From NCBI GenBank assembly GCA_041655765.1, contig JBBAEU010000015.1, forward strand, positions 1-59,230: a stretch of 59,230 nt of DNA. Reading direction: 5' to 3'. Positions 35,881 through 45,500 of this stretch are shown piece by piece. Position numbers and translations under genes: made by a program. The notes under the pieces were generated by a model that saw nothing but the letters and a program-made list of their open reading frames with translations, did no database searches and was not told the DNA's origin. How positions within the stretch are numbered: position 1 is the first letter of the stretch; every line of letters begins with the position of its first letter. This DNA is from Brumimicrobium sp041655765 (GTDB taxonomy: Bacteria > Bacteroidota > Bacteroidia > Flavobacteriales_D > Crocinitomicaceae).

Positions 35881-36828
35881 ATGAAAAACACAGAATTATT
35901 AGATAAACACTTCCAAGACAAAGTTGACCAGGAAATTAAAATTGAGCCAAAGGATTATATGCCTGACGCTTATAGAAAAACAATGATTCGACAAATTTCT
36001 CAACATGCGCATTCTGAAACGGTTGGGCAATTACCCGAAGCAAATTGGGTTACACGTGCACCTTCTTTGATTAGAAAAGCCACATTGTTGGCCAAAATTC
36101 AAGATGAAGCAGGGCATGGATTATATTTATATAGTGCTGCCGAAACTTTGGGAGCTAGTCGTGAAGAACTCATCGATGATTTACACAGTGGTAAAGCTAA
36201 ATATTCAAGTATATTTAATTATCCTTCTTTAACTTGGGCTGACATGGGCGCAATCGGTTGGTTAGTTGATGGTGCTGCGATAATTAATCAAGTTCCTCTA
36301 TGTAGAGCATCTTACGGCCCTTACGCAAGAGCAATGGTTCGAATTTGTAAAGAAGAATCTTTCCATCAAAGACAAGGATTTGAAATCATGCACAACCTTG
36401 CTAAAGGGAGTCCTGAGCAAAAAGCGATGGCACAAGATGCTTTAAACCGTTGGTGGTGGCCTTCATTGATGATGTTTGGACCTAAAGATTCAGATTCTAC
36501 CCATACTGACCAATCAATGAAGTGGAAGATTAAACGACATACAAACGATGAGTTAAGACAAAAATTTGTTGATCAAGTTGCTCCACAGGCTGAATTTATC
36601 GGACTTAAAATTCCTGATGAAGATTTAAAATTCAACAAAGAAACAGGACATTATGATTTTGGTGAAATCGATTGGGACGAATTTTGGAGAGTTGTAAAAG
36701 GTGAAGGTCCTTGCAACAAAGAACGAATTGATGCACGTAGAGCGGCAAAAGAAAATGGAATGTGGGTTAGAGAAGCTGCAATGGCTTATGCTGAAAAAAG
36801 AGCAAAAAGAAATATTAAAGTTTCTTAA
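35881..36828 (+). CDS. paaA: Phenylacetyl-CoA 1,2-epoxidase, catalytic subunit PaaA
   Basis: Di-iron subunit of the multicomponent monooxygenase that turns phenylacetyl-CoA into its ring 1,2-epoxide with O2. 315 residues, normal length. Iron ligands sit in the ferritin-like helices: E in NWVTRA-preceding HAHSETVGQLPEAN, EXXH in IQDEAGHGLYLY (~78-90) and EXXH in ICKEESFHQRQGFE (~157-170). First gene of paaABCD, with 35 bases to paaB. Confidence 0.96.
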   Translation: MKNTELLDKHFQDKVDQEIKIEPKDYMPDAYRKTMIRQISQHAHSETVGQLPEANWVTRAPSLIRKATLLAKIQDEAGHGLYLYSAAETLGASREELIDDLHSGKAKYSSIFNYPSLTWADMGAIGWLVDGAAIINQVPLCRASYGPYARAMVRICKEESFHQRQGFEIMHNLAKGSPEQKAMAQDALNRWWWPSLMMFGPKDSDSTHTDQSMKWKIKRHTNDELRQKFVDQVAPQAEFIGLKIPDEDLKFNKETGHYDFGEIDWDEFWRVVKGEGPCNKERIDARRAAKENGMWVREAAMAYAEKRAKRNIKVS

Positions 36829-36863
36829 TAAAATAGAAGAATTTAACTGTCAAAATAAAAGAA

Positions 36864-37154
36864 ATGAGTGAAAGTAAAGAGTGGCCTCTATGGGAGGTTT
36901 TTATAAGAAGCAAACAAGGTTCTAGTCATAAACACGCAGGAAGTCTTAGAGCCCCAGATGGAGAAATGGCTTTAAAAAATGCACGTGATGTTTACACAAG
37001 AAGAAGTGAAGGCACAAGTATATGGGTTATTCCTTCAAGTGAAGTGATTGCATCTGACCCATCTGAAGAAGGCCCAATGTTTGAACCTGCAAACACAAAA
37101 GTATATCGCCATCCGACTTTTTATAACGTTCCGGACGGAGTTAAGAACATGTAA
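36864..37154 (+). CDS. paaB: Phenylacetyl-CoA 1,2-epoxidase subunit PaaB
   Basis: 96-residue small structural subunit needed for stable PaaABC(E) activity. Family motifs: PLWEVFIRSKQGSSHKHAGS at the N-terminus, ALKNARDVYTRR in the middle and SIWVIPSS. It lies in the same order and spacing as in other paa operons. Confidence 0.95.
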   Translation: MSESKEWPLWEVFIRSKQGSSHKHAGSLRAPDGEMALKNARDVYTRRSEGTSIWVIPSSEVIASDPSEEGPMFEPANTKVYRHPTFYNVPDGVKNM

Positions 37155-37163
37155 AATTAAATT

Positions 37164-37922
37164 ATGACGAAAGAAGAAGCATTATTTGAGTTTTTAATAA
37201 GAAAAGCTGATGACAGCCTTATCTTAGGTCACCGTTTATCGGAGTGGTGTGGACATGGTCCTATTCTTGAAGAAGACATTGCTTTGACGAATATTGCATT
37301 AGATTTAATTGGTCAAGCGACTGAGTTATATCGTTATGCTGCAAAAGTTGAAGGAAAAGGAAGGACGGATGATGATTTGGCTTTCTTAAGAATCGAGCGA
37401 GATTATAAAAACGTATTATTGGTTGAACAACCCAATGGAGATTTTGGAAAAACAATTGTAAGACAATTTTTCTTTGACCAGTTTGAAAATATTTTCTATG
37501 AAGGTTTAACAAAAAGTACTGACGAAACGATAAAGGCCATTGCAGAAAAAACAATTTTGGAAATCCGTTACCATGTTAAACATTCAGCAGAATGGATAAT
37601 CCGATTAGGAGATGGTACTGAAGAGTCTCACAATCGTGTTCAAAATTCTATCAATGAATTGTATCGATTTGTTGACGAATTATTTTATCAAGATGAAGTA
37701 GATGAAATTTTGATAAAAGAAGGAATCATTCCCGATAGTAGCAAAATGAAAGCTGAATTTGACAAAAATGTTCAGAATATTCTTTCAGAAGCTACACTTT
37801 CTATTCCAGAAGGAGTTTGGCAATATACTGGTGGAAGAACGGGAACGCACACCGAACATTTAGGCTATTTGTTGACAGAGTTGCAATACATGCAAAGGGC
37901 TTATCCAGGATTGGAATGGTAA
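37164..37922 (+). CDS. paaC: Phenylacetyl-CoA 1,2-epoxidase structural subunit PaaC
   Basis: 252-residue ferritin-like partner of PaaA that forms the PaaAC heterodimer but lacks a working di-iron site. Motifs: LGHRLSEWCGHGPILEEDIA (~22-41), NIALDLIGQATELY, and C-terminal GRTGTHTEHLGYLL. It begins nine bases after paaB. A 102-base gap with a TATATTTA element then leads to paaD. Confidence 0.95.
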   Translation: MTKEEALFEFLIRKADDSLILGHRLSEWCGHGPILEEDIALTNIALDLIGQATELYRYAAKVEGKGRTDDDLAFLRIERDYKNVLLVEQPNGDFGKTIVRQFFFDQFENIFYEGLTKSTDETIKAIAEKTILEIRYHVKHSAEWIIRLGDGTEESHNRVQNSINELYRFVDELFYQDEVDEILIKEGIIPDSSKMKAEFDKNVQNILSEATLSIPEGVWQYTGGRTGTHTEHLGYLLTELQYMQRAYPGLEW

Positions 37923-38024
37923 TTTTCACATGAATGCGGAAAAATTATAAATAACCAAATAGGTTGTTTTAAACAAAATACTAGGTTTAAACGTTCTTAG
38001 TTTATATTTACATTAGAATCTATC

Positions 38025-38519
38025 ATGACACAAGATATAACAGAAAATCAAGTTATGGATTGGTTAGACGAAGTGTTTGACCCCGAAATCCCTGTGGTTT
38101 CACTCGTAGATTTAGGTGTCATCAGGTCTGTAAAACATATTGATGGAAATAATTGGGTTGTAAAAATGACACCAACTTATACTGGCTGTCCTGCAACTCA
38201 AGTTATGGCTTTAAAAGCCGAAATGCGGTTAAAAAGAGAAGGAATCAATGCAAAAATTGACATTGTTCTTTCTCCAGCCTGGACAACTGATTTTTTAACC
38301 CAAAAAGGGCGAGATAAATTATTAGAATATGGAATTGCTCCGCCACAAGAAAGCGGAGATTCAACTTCATTGTTTGGTAAAGGTCCAACAGTACCTTGCC
38401 CGAGGTGTGAATCTAAAAACACGACAATGATTTCACATTTTGGTTCAACTGCTTGTAAGGCTTTGTATCAGTGTGAGGATTGTCATGAACCTTTTGATTA
38501 TTTTAAATGTCATAGGTGA
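38025..38519 (+). CDS. paaD: PaaD, iron-sulfur/di-iron maturation factor
   Basis: 164-residue protein with a MIP18/DUF59 domain (~5-95: DEVFDPEIPVVSLVDLGVIR, YTGCPATQVM) and a C-terminal zinc-ribbon (CPRCESKNT, CKALYQCEDCHEPFDYFKC). PaaD is required for the epoxidase, probably for metal-centre assembly. It is the last intact paa gene here. In most operons the reductase gene paaE would be next to this set, but at this spot only a decayed lipoprotein gene is found. Confidence 0.93.
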   Translation: MTQDITENQVMDWLDEVFDPEIPVVSLVDLGVIRSVKHIDGNNWVVKMTPTYTGCPATQVMALKAEMRLKREGINAKIDIVLSPAWTTDFLTQKGRDKLLEYGIAPPQESGDSTSLFGKGPTVPCPRCESKNTTMISHFGSTACKALYQCEDCHEPFDYFKCHR

Positions 38520-38526
38520 TTTTGAA

Positions 38527-38891
38527 ATGAAAAAATATCCTTTTTATGATTGCCATTGGCTTTTTTGTATCTTGTCAACAAGCTACTTAATTGTCGGTAA
38601 TTATGGACAAGTAAACAAAACGCAAGTTGTTTTTATCTAATTCAAACTTTAAAGTTTTAGGAAGTTTTTCTGGTATAGCTACTTACAAGAAGAACGTTGT
38701 TTCAATAAAACAAAAAGATGGTATAATTGCAGAAGCAAAAGCAAATCTATTAGAAAATAGAAAACGCAAAAACTGCAGGAATTGAACTAACAGGTAGCAG
38801 AACACTTGCAAACATTACAGTTGACATAATTCAAAACATTAAAAGAGTAACAGCAACTGTTTCAGCTGAAATAATTGAGTTTACTAAATAA
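38527..38891 (+). pseudogene. Decayed lipoprotein gene with frameshifts
   Basis: Pieces of one protein appear in shifting frames. A lipoprotein signal (LFMIAIGFFVSCQQAT), then NYGQVNKTQVV, then LSNSNFKVLGSFSGIATYKK...AEAKANLLEN, then AKTAGIELTGSRTLANITVD...AEIIEFTK ending in TAA at 38889. Breaks lie in an A6 run (38530-38535), around 38588, in a T5 run (38630-38634), and at a perfect 7-base tandem duplication TAGAAAA (38751-38757 and 38758-38764). Removing one copy restores LLENAKTAGIEL. The intact family is a small Bacteroidetes lipoprotein of unknown role. Confidence 0.8.
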
Positions 38892-39053
38892 TCAGTAAAA
38901 AAATATTTCTCACTTCGCTTGACAATGACCCTCAATTTTGTTGTCGAGTGATAAATATCTAAATACTATAAAAATAATCGCATCAATAACATCTGTTATT
39001 TTATTTTTTTTTGTAACTTCATACTTTGTATTAAAACTATAAATTATAGAAAG

Positions 39054-39260
39054 ATGAAAAAAGTAAGATTATTAGCAATAGGAGGATTACTATTCTTAGG
39101 TGGCTTAACATTCACTTCCTGTACAAACGCAGGAGCCTCAACAGTTCAATACGCTTGTCCAATGGATTGCGAAGATGGAAAAGTGTATGATGAAGCAGGA
39201 ACTTGTCCAGTATGTAAAATGGATTTGGTAGATGTTACTACAATAGAAAGTATGGAGTAG
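39054..39260 (+). CDS. Heavy-metal-binding domain lipoprotein
   Basis: 68-residue lipoprotein with lipobox TFTSC (Cys ~22) and a short heavy-metal-binding domain: YACPMDCEDGKVYDEAGTCP followed by VCKMDLVDV. This YHS/HMBD-like module, here with four Cys and two Met, is common at the N-terminus of CzcB/CusB adaptors and as free-standing periplasmic proteins in Bacteroidetes, where it is thought to hold Cu or Zn. It is monocistronic and ends in a strong terminator; it lies 7.4 kb from the efflux region. Confidence 0.88.
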   Translation: MKKVRLLAIGGLLFLGGLTFTSCTNAGASTVQYACPMDCEDGKVYDEAGTCPVCKMDLVDVTTIESME

Positions 39261-39277
39261 AAATATTTTTTGAACTT

Positions 39278-39305
39278 AAAAAGTCTGGGATTTTTCAGAC
39301 TTTTT
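39278..39305 (+). terminator. Terminator between HMBD lipoprotein and the OmpA-like gene
   Basis: AAAAAGTCTG, 8-base loop, CAGACTTTTT with T tail: a perfect 10-bp stem; its symmetry lets it also stop the convergent minus-strand operon. Confidence 0.9.
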
Positions 39306-39314
39306 TGTTTAATT

Positions 39315-41564
39315 TCACTCCAACTCAGTAGTGATTGATAATTCCAATCCCTTTTCTACGTTGTTATATAACACTTCTATTGTCCCAACTTGATGACCAA
39401 TAAATCCTTTTGTATCAAAATGTAAGACAAAGTTCAGAGTATCACCTGGAAGTAGAATTTTCTTTTCAAATTCGCCAGTGACACCTTTTTTATTAGATTT
39501 TATTTCTTGAATTTGAACAGATGTTTCACCAGCGTTGACTAAAACAAAATTTCTGCTTAAAACAACTCCTGACTTCTGTAAGCCAGCATCAAAAACAAGT
39601 GGATTAGCTGTTAATATTGTTGTTAAAGTGTCTTCTTGACGTATAATATCTACACTTTGAATTTCAATTTTACGCTCAATAGCAGCAAAACGAGAATAAA
39701 CAGAGTTTTGTACATCATTTGGATTGTCGCTTGTTATTTGATCGGCTGAATATTCACCAAAAGGGATTTGTTTAATTCGTAATTCACCTCCATTTACAGC
39801 TGTATGATCTAAATATTGACGAAAAACACCCCCGTCATATTCATACAAGTAATTTTTTAACGAAGCAATTCGTCGCATTGTTAAATTCACATTATATTCT
39901 GTTTTTGCTAAAGGACTTGCAAATCCTTTTACAGTAATCTCAATTTTTCTACCTCGCTCTAATTCAATCAATAACAAATCCCTAAATTGCTCTAAATCAT
40001 TTACGCCTTGTTCCACATATTCTGTAAAAAAATCTTCAATATCATCCTTCGCATCCGCTGCTTTTTCTCCCGAAAGACCCCTTGAGTATTCTTTTTGATA
40101 TTTTTCAAGCATTCCAATATAATCATTATAAATATGAATATAATTAACTGTTGTGGTTGTATCCCAAGACCGAGGATTGGGAATATCGTTATGGAAATAT
40201 AACGTTACAGGTAATCGTTTATTCAAATCTTCTAATGTTTCTTCAATCGTAATCAATTCCTCTGGTTGGTTGATTACCAAATAAATATCACTGCAACAAG
40301 TTGGGTTTTTGCTATAATTACTTCCCAAACGATTGGAACTAAAATAGGCAGAGTCTTTGGTTGATGTTTGAAAATAGTACAAATCATTGGCTGGAGAATT
40401 TATTGGTTCTAACAAGTTTTCTGGTTCTGTAAAATTTCCATTTCTATAAGTAGATTTAAAAACATCATATCCTCCAAAACCGTCATACCAAGAGCTACTG
40501 AAATAAATTGTTTCTGTATCACTATCCCAAAACGGAGAAAGTTCATTGTCTAAACTATTGATCTTACCAAGGTTTCTGGGGCGTTTGTACTGATTTCCTT
40601 TTTGAATAAAGCTATACCAAATATCCATTCCTCCTTTACCTCCTTCCCTGTCAGATGCGAAAAACAAAACCTCGTCTCCTTCCCATTTTCCTATAAATGG
40701 CATGGTAGTATTTGCGTTGGGATAATTAATGATTTCGCCCAAAGTATCTGCATCAACAAATTTTCCTTGTTCAAAATAAGCAACTAAAATTTTGCATTTA
40801 TAATTTGAACCTTCATCTCCACAGTAACTAAAATAAAAACGCTTTCCATCAAGACTAAATGAGCCATTCCCTGTGCTTGCATCCTCCCAATTTAATCCCT
40901 GAATTTTCTCTTCTACACCAAATATATAATCTCTTATTTCAGCTGAATAAAGATGTGTTTTATAAGTTAGCGAATAGACTTCTTCAGCCGCACTAATAGA
41001 ATCGGCCCGTAATGAAGAAAATAATAATTTTCCATCATAGACGCGATGAGCGAACTCTGCGTTTTGAGTATTAATATGTTCAGGTAATCGCTCGAAAATA
41101 TAATTACTTGAGTCTCCAACATTTGATTTTGCCCAGACTGTGGATTCAATTTCTCTTCTGCTTTTTCTGGATAAATAACCCCGTGAATCCTTTCTGTATC
41201 TCTTTTTACATCGTTTAAAAACTTCGAGGGCTTCTTCGTATTTCCCTTGTTGCTTCAACATCAACCCATAATTCAATAAACTTGCAGGATAGAGTTCTCC
41301 ACCTTCTCTTTCATAAACTTTTCCGTAATAGAAAGCAGCTTTTGGATAATCTTTATACGCACGTAATACTTCTGCATATTCCCACAAAGTATTAATGGAG
41401 TTCGAATCTAATTCCATCGCTTTATCATAATATTGCAATGAATATACATAATCTCCTTCTTGATATTTTTGCTGAGCAAACTCAAGGTATTTTTTAAGAT
41501 CACCTTGTCCAAAAGCAGTAACAGAAAAGTAAAAAGTAAATATTATTAAATATAATCTGGACAT
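39315..41564 (-). CDS. Envelope protein with TPR, PD40 repeats, OmpA-like domain and ASH-like tail
   Basis: 749 residues, PorE-like layout. Signal peptide 1-19 (VTAFGQ), TPR segment (~20-140: YVYSLQYYDKAMELDSNSIN, GKYEEALEVFKRC), WD40-like PD40 repeats (~180-430: DGKLLFSSLRADS, FFASDREGGKGGMDIWYS, IYFSSSWYDGFGGYDVFK), and a carbohydrate/peptidoglycan-binding OmpA-like domain (~480-640: VKGFASPLAKTEYNVNLTMR). The last ~100 residues are an Ig-like ASH/DUF1573-type module (NFVLVNAGETSVQIQEI), which is unusual after OmpA. It overlaps the end of the upstream PorP/SprF gene by 19 bases. Role: peptidoglycan anchor for the T9SS outer-membrane partner (inference from context). Confidence 0.85.
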   Translation of the reverse strand: MSRLYLIIFTFYFSVTAFGQGDLKKYLEFAQQKYQEGDYVYSLQYYDKAMELDSNSINTLWEYAEVLRAYKDYPKAAFYYGKVYEREGGELYPASLLNYGLMLKQQGKYEEALEVFKRCKKRYRKDSRGYLSRKSRREIESTVWAKSNVGDSSNYIFERLPEHINTQNAEFAHRVYDGKLLFSSLRADSISAAEEVYSLTYKTHLYSAEIRDYIFGVEEKIQGLNWEDASTGNGSFSLDGKRFYFSYCGDEGSNYKCKILVAYFEQGKFVDADTLGEIINYPNANTTMPFIGKWEGDEVLFFASDREGGKGGMDIWYSFIQKGNQYKRPRNLGKINSLDNELSPFWDSDTETIYFSSSWYDGFGGYDVFKSTYRNGNFTEPENLLEPINSPANDLYYFQTSTKDSAYFSSNRLGSNYSKNPTCCSDIYLVINQPEELITIEETLEDLNKRLPVTLYFHNDIPNPRSWDTTTTVNYIHIYNDYIGMLEKYQKEYSRGLSGEKAADAKDDIEDFFTEYVEQGVNDLEQFRDLLLIELERGRKIEITVKGFASPLAKTEYNVNLTMRRIASLKNYLYEYDGGVFRQYLDHTAVNGGELRIKQIPFGEYSADQITSDNPNDVQNSVYSRFAAIERKIEIQSVDIIRQEDTLTTILTANPLVFDAGLQKSGVVLSRNFVLVNAGETSVQIQEIKSNKKGVTGEFEKKILLPGDTLNFVLHFDTKGFIGHQVGTIEVLYNNVEKGLELSITTELE

Positions 41565-42544
41565 ATTCTGTGTTGAATTTTCTTAGGTTTAAAATGATGG
41601 ATAATATAACGCAAACTGATTTCAAATCCACCCCTCACATTACTTGCAGGTGTTAAATCCGAATAATTTATGTCATACGAAAAGCCTGCCCACCAATTTT
41701 GGTATTCCATTCCAACAGAGACAAAAAGGGCATCGACGGTTCTGCTATAAATTCCTGCCATCACTGCACGGTATTCTCCCAATCTATCTTTTAAAATATA
41801 TCGAATTTGAGAGCCAATAATAAATTCACGATAAGTTCCTTGCAAATTCATTTGCAAGCTAGGCAAGACGTCCCAATCAAACCCAATTTTGTATTCTGCT
41901 CTTGCGTATAAATTAAGACGCATATCACGTTTTACTTTTTGACCGAAAAATCCTTGATCTGGCTGATTGATATTAAACAACCCTATACCCAATTGTATTC
42001 TTTCTCGCTTTCCTTTTTGGAATTCGTATCCCAATCCAACACCAACAGTAAAGTTTGCTCGAGACTCTCTATCAAAAGTTTCATTGGTTGCTAAATTTGG
42101 GTCAAAATATTGGCCATTCCACTGATTATCAAAATAAAAAGCATCTGAATTGAGTGAGCGAAAGTTTAGTCCAAATTGCAAGCCCGGTCGAATCAGATGT
42201 GTAGAATCAGAAGAAAGTTTGAGTGTATAAGATGCAGAAGGTTGAAACTCAACTGTAGAGTATTTTCCATCCCCAGCAACATCTGTCATGATAAAAGCAC
42301 CAATATTTAGGTTTTTATAAACATTTTTCACCTCTCCTGAAACAGAAAAAGTATTAAAAGGAACTGTTACGCTTCTCCATTGGTCGCGATAATTCGCATG
42401 AATACGATAATCACCATTAAACTGCCCAACATTGACTGGATTTTGTAAAACAGGATTGTGGTCAAATTGCGACCAATGAATATCTTGTGCATTCAAAAAT
42501 TGAATACATAAAAGAAAAGTGAATATGCATTTAAACTTCTTCAA
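41546..42544 (-). CDS. PorP/SprF family outer-membrane protein
   Basis: 332-residue outer-membrane beta-barrel of the PorP/SprF family (signal peptide ending LNAQ; DIHWSQFDHNPVLQNPVNVG, YRDQWRSV, GLGYEF and a C-terminal strand). PorP/SprF proteins serve T9SS export and surface attachment of specific large clients, for example SprF for SprB. Here it sits directly after (no gap) the 1187-residue type B protein and overlaps the OmpA-like gene, so it is the dedicated barrel for that client (inference). Confidence 0.92.
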   Translation of the reverse strand: MKKFKCIFTFLLCIQFLNAQDIHWSQFDHNPVLQNPVNVGQFNGDYRIHANYRDQWRSVTVPFNTFSVSGEVKNVYKNLNIGAFIMTDVAGDGKYSTVEFQPSASYTLKLSSDSTHLIRPGLQFGLNFRSLNSDAFYFDNQWNGQYFDPNLATNETFDRESRANFTVGVGLGYEFQKGKRERIQLGIGLFNINQPDQGFFGQKVKRDMRLNLYARAEYKIGFDWDVLPSLQMNLQGTYREFIIGSQIRYILKDRLGEYRAVMAGIYSRTVDALFVSVGMEYQNWWAGFSYDINYSDLTPASNVRGGFEISLRYIIHHFKPKKIQHRICPDYI

Positions 42545-45500
42545 TTATCTAATTAATGTAATATTTCCTTTGATAATAAAATCTTGCTCATCGATACACA
42601 TTCCTTCTAAATAATAATCATACACATCTGGAGGCAATTGTTTTCCTCTATACGTTCCGTCCCAACCTGTATGTAAATTATCTGTTTCAAAGACTTTTTC
42701 TCCCCAACGGTCATAAATTCTTAAAATTACTGTTCGCACTATTTGACTTCTCAAATAAAGCACATCATTTTCTCCATCGCCGTTTGGGGTAAACGCATTT
42801 GGAATAAAAATAAACGGTTCATCACAGATATAAGGATAAGCAGTAATGAGCACTGATGCAGATTTTGTACAAATCCCATCTGAAACCAAGACAGTATAAA
42901 CTGTTGTTTCTTCCACTGTTGAAGTTGTTTCTTGAGAGGAAGGACTATCTACTAAATTAGGAGGCGACCAACTGTAAGAATATCCGCTTGGTTCTGCTGT
43001 TAGCGTTACTTCCTCTCCTATTGGAACAATTGTATCTGATACAGTTGCAATTACCAAAGACTCGTCAATGTCACTTACATAAATTTGAATATCTGCGGTA
43101 ACATTACAGCCGTTACTCGCTGTTGCTGTTAGGGTATAAATTTGATTACCATTGGGTTGAACAACAACATTTGAAGTTCCTTGTCCTGAAATAATATCAC
43201 CACTTGGCTCCCACACAAAATCAAAAAATTGTATTGAAGGATTAGAACTTGTAGCCGTCAATGCTGTTTGGTCTCCCAAGCATAGATTTGTTTCACCAGA
43301 GATAGAAATATCGGCACTTGTAAATTCCACCAATATACTATCGACGACTTCGCAACCGTTATTTTCGGCTTTTATGTAATAATAACCAGGTTGAGGATCA
43401 TTAATCGTGATAACCGAATCTATTGGACCAACAATTAAAACATTGTTAAAGTTTGGATCATCTGACCAAGAAAAAGTAGTAGCAGAACCACCAGCATCGG
43501 CTGTTAACGTAATGGGTACAGGCGTACAAAGTGAGATATCGCTTGAAACAGATAAATTAATTTCTGGGAACACTTCTACTTGTAAAGTCATGGAATCCGT
43601 AATGAGGCAAATTGAATCAACAACAACCAATTTAATATCATAAGTTCCTGGTTCAGTAAAAGTCACTGTCGGATTAAAATTAATCGTATCAATTTCACCA
43701 TCAAACTCCCAAGTATAACTATCTGCACCAACAGAAAGGTTGTTAAGATTCACCACAAATGGCGAGCATCCTCTTTCATTGTCCAAAGTAAACTCAGCTT
43801 TAGGAATTATATCAAAATCAAACTTAAATGTTAAAGCATTACAGTTATTTGCCATATTTACGCTCGACCATGCGCCAGGTGTTGTTGCGAAATCACTTAC
43901 ACCGCCACAACCTCCACAAACACTTTGGTAAATGATTCCATTTTTATCAAAACGGCTGGTTCCACCATCCACATGATCTTTAGACTGTGTTCCACCGATA
44001 TAAGTTCCGTACAATAGTTGATCAAAATCACGATTTAAGGCCATTAAATAAAAGTCGAATCCATCGGTTGAAGTTTGAAATGCATCTGTTGTCAAATCTA
44101 ATCCCGATATAGCAGTTCCACCTAATAAAACGCTTCCACCCCAACCAGAAGTATAAATATTTCCACAAATATCAACCATAAAAGCTGATGGAGATAAATC
44201 AAAATTAGTACTTCCAGAGCCAAAAACAGTTGAGTTTTGAATAACAGATAAATCTTCATCCAATTTGATAATAAATTGGCTTGAATTTGGGTTAGAATAA
44301 GAAGCATTAATCACAGGAAAAACGCCCCCATTACTTTGACCAAAGGCATAAATTTCATCATCGCGATTTACTTCTACAAAAAACACCTGATCATAACTTG
44401 CGTATCCTAAATATGTTGCATGAGTCAGATTTGTGCCACCTGGAGAAAGCTTAGCTATAAATCCATCAGCCTTTCCTCCACCATAAGTTGGCTGAATAAC
44501 TCCCGATGAAACTGGTAAATTGGTTGAGATTGTTCCTCCTCCAAAGATGATGTTATCTTGAGAATCGACTTTCACAGAATAAATTGCGTCTGCTCCTTGT
44601 CCACCATAAAAGCTTGAAAACAACAATTCTGAAAAGTCATGTTTTAGCTTAAAAATCACCCCATCTTGTTGTCCTGCTCGTGTTGGTTGAAATGCGTTTA
44701 CAATTGGGAAGTTATCTGAACGTGTACAGCTTCCAACAATGATGTTGTTATCTGAATCCAACATGATTTCGCCACGAAATTGATCGCCATAATTCATGGT
44801 CAAGCTATCATAAGCCAAGTAATTGTTATAATTTCCTGCACTGATTATGTAGTTAACACCATCATTTTGACTTCCTCCGACGTAAGTTGACCCCATTAAT
44901 GTATGTCCATTTGCGCTAAACTTGGCAATATAAATATCAGTACCAGTAATTCCAAAATTAATTCCGTTGTTAGTTACAGAAAAAGGTGTTCCGCCACCAA
45001 AAGTTGACTGAAATCCATTTACAATTGGAAAATCTGTGGAAGACGTCGTTCCAAATACATAGATATTATCATCTTCATCGCAAATTAATGAATGAGGCAC
45101 ATCGGTTCCTTGCGTATTATTTCCACCACCATAGAAAGTTGCCCAGAGCAATTGAGTCCCATCTGCTGAATACTTATTAATAAAACCATCCGTTGTTGCT
45201 ATATTCACATTCACCACTGTCATATTTGATTGTGTATCATAAGCATTTGGGTCTGGCATAGGATGAGCATTTCCATATATTGTCCCAGCACTGTATGCTG
45301 AACCGTCATGTCCATAAGTGGCGGTCATTCCAAAATTATCAGAAATCGCTCCATTGTATGTACCGAAAATCAATGTTGGGTCAATAATTAATTCGGCTCT
45401 TTTATCATATTCTCCCAAATTAAAAGAAACAATATTATTTGATAAACTATAAAATGCAGAAATTTCAACAATTTTACCATTTACAATCTGATATACATAA

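Noticed and set aside
30906..38960. Repeat pair TTTTGTTGTCGA(A/G)TGA at about 30911 and 38937
   Set aside because: Only about 16 bases are shared and the flanks diverge; too short to call a repeat family from one window.
38887..39053. Possible further gene between the pseudogene and the HMBD lipoprotein
   Set aside because: No frame with a plausible start or protein composition was found.
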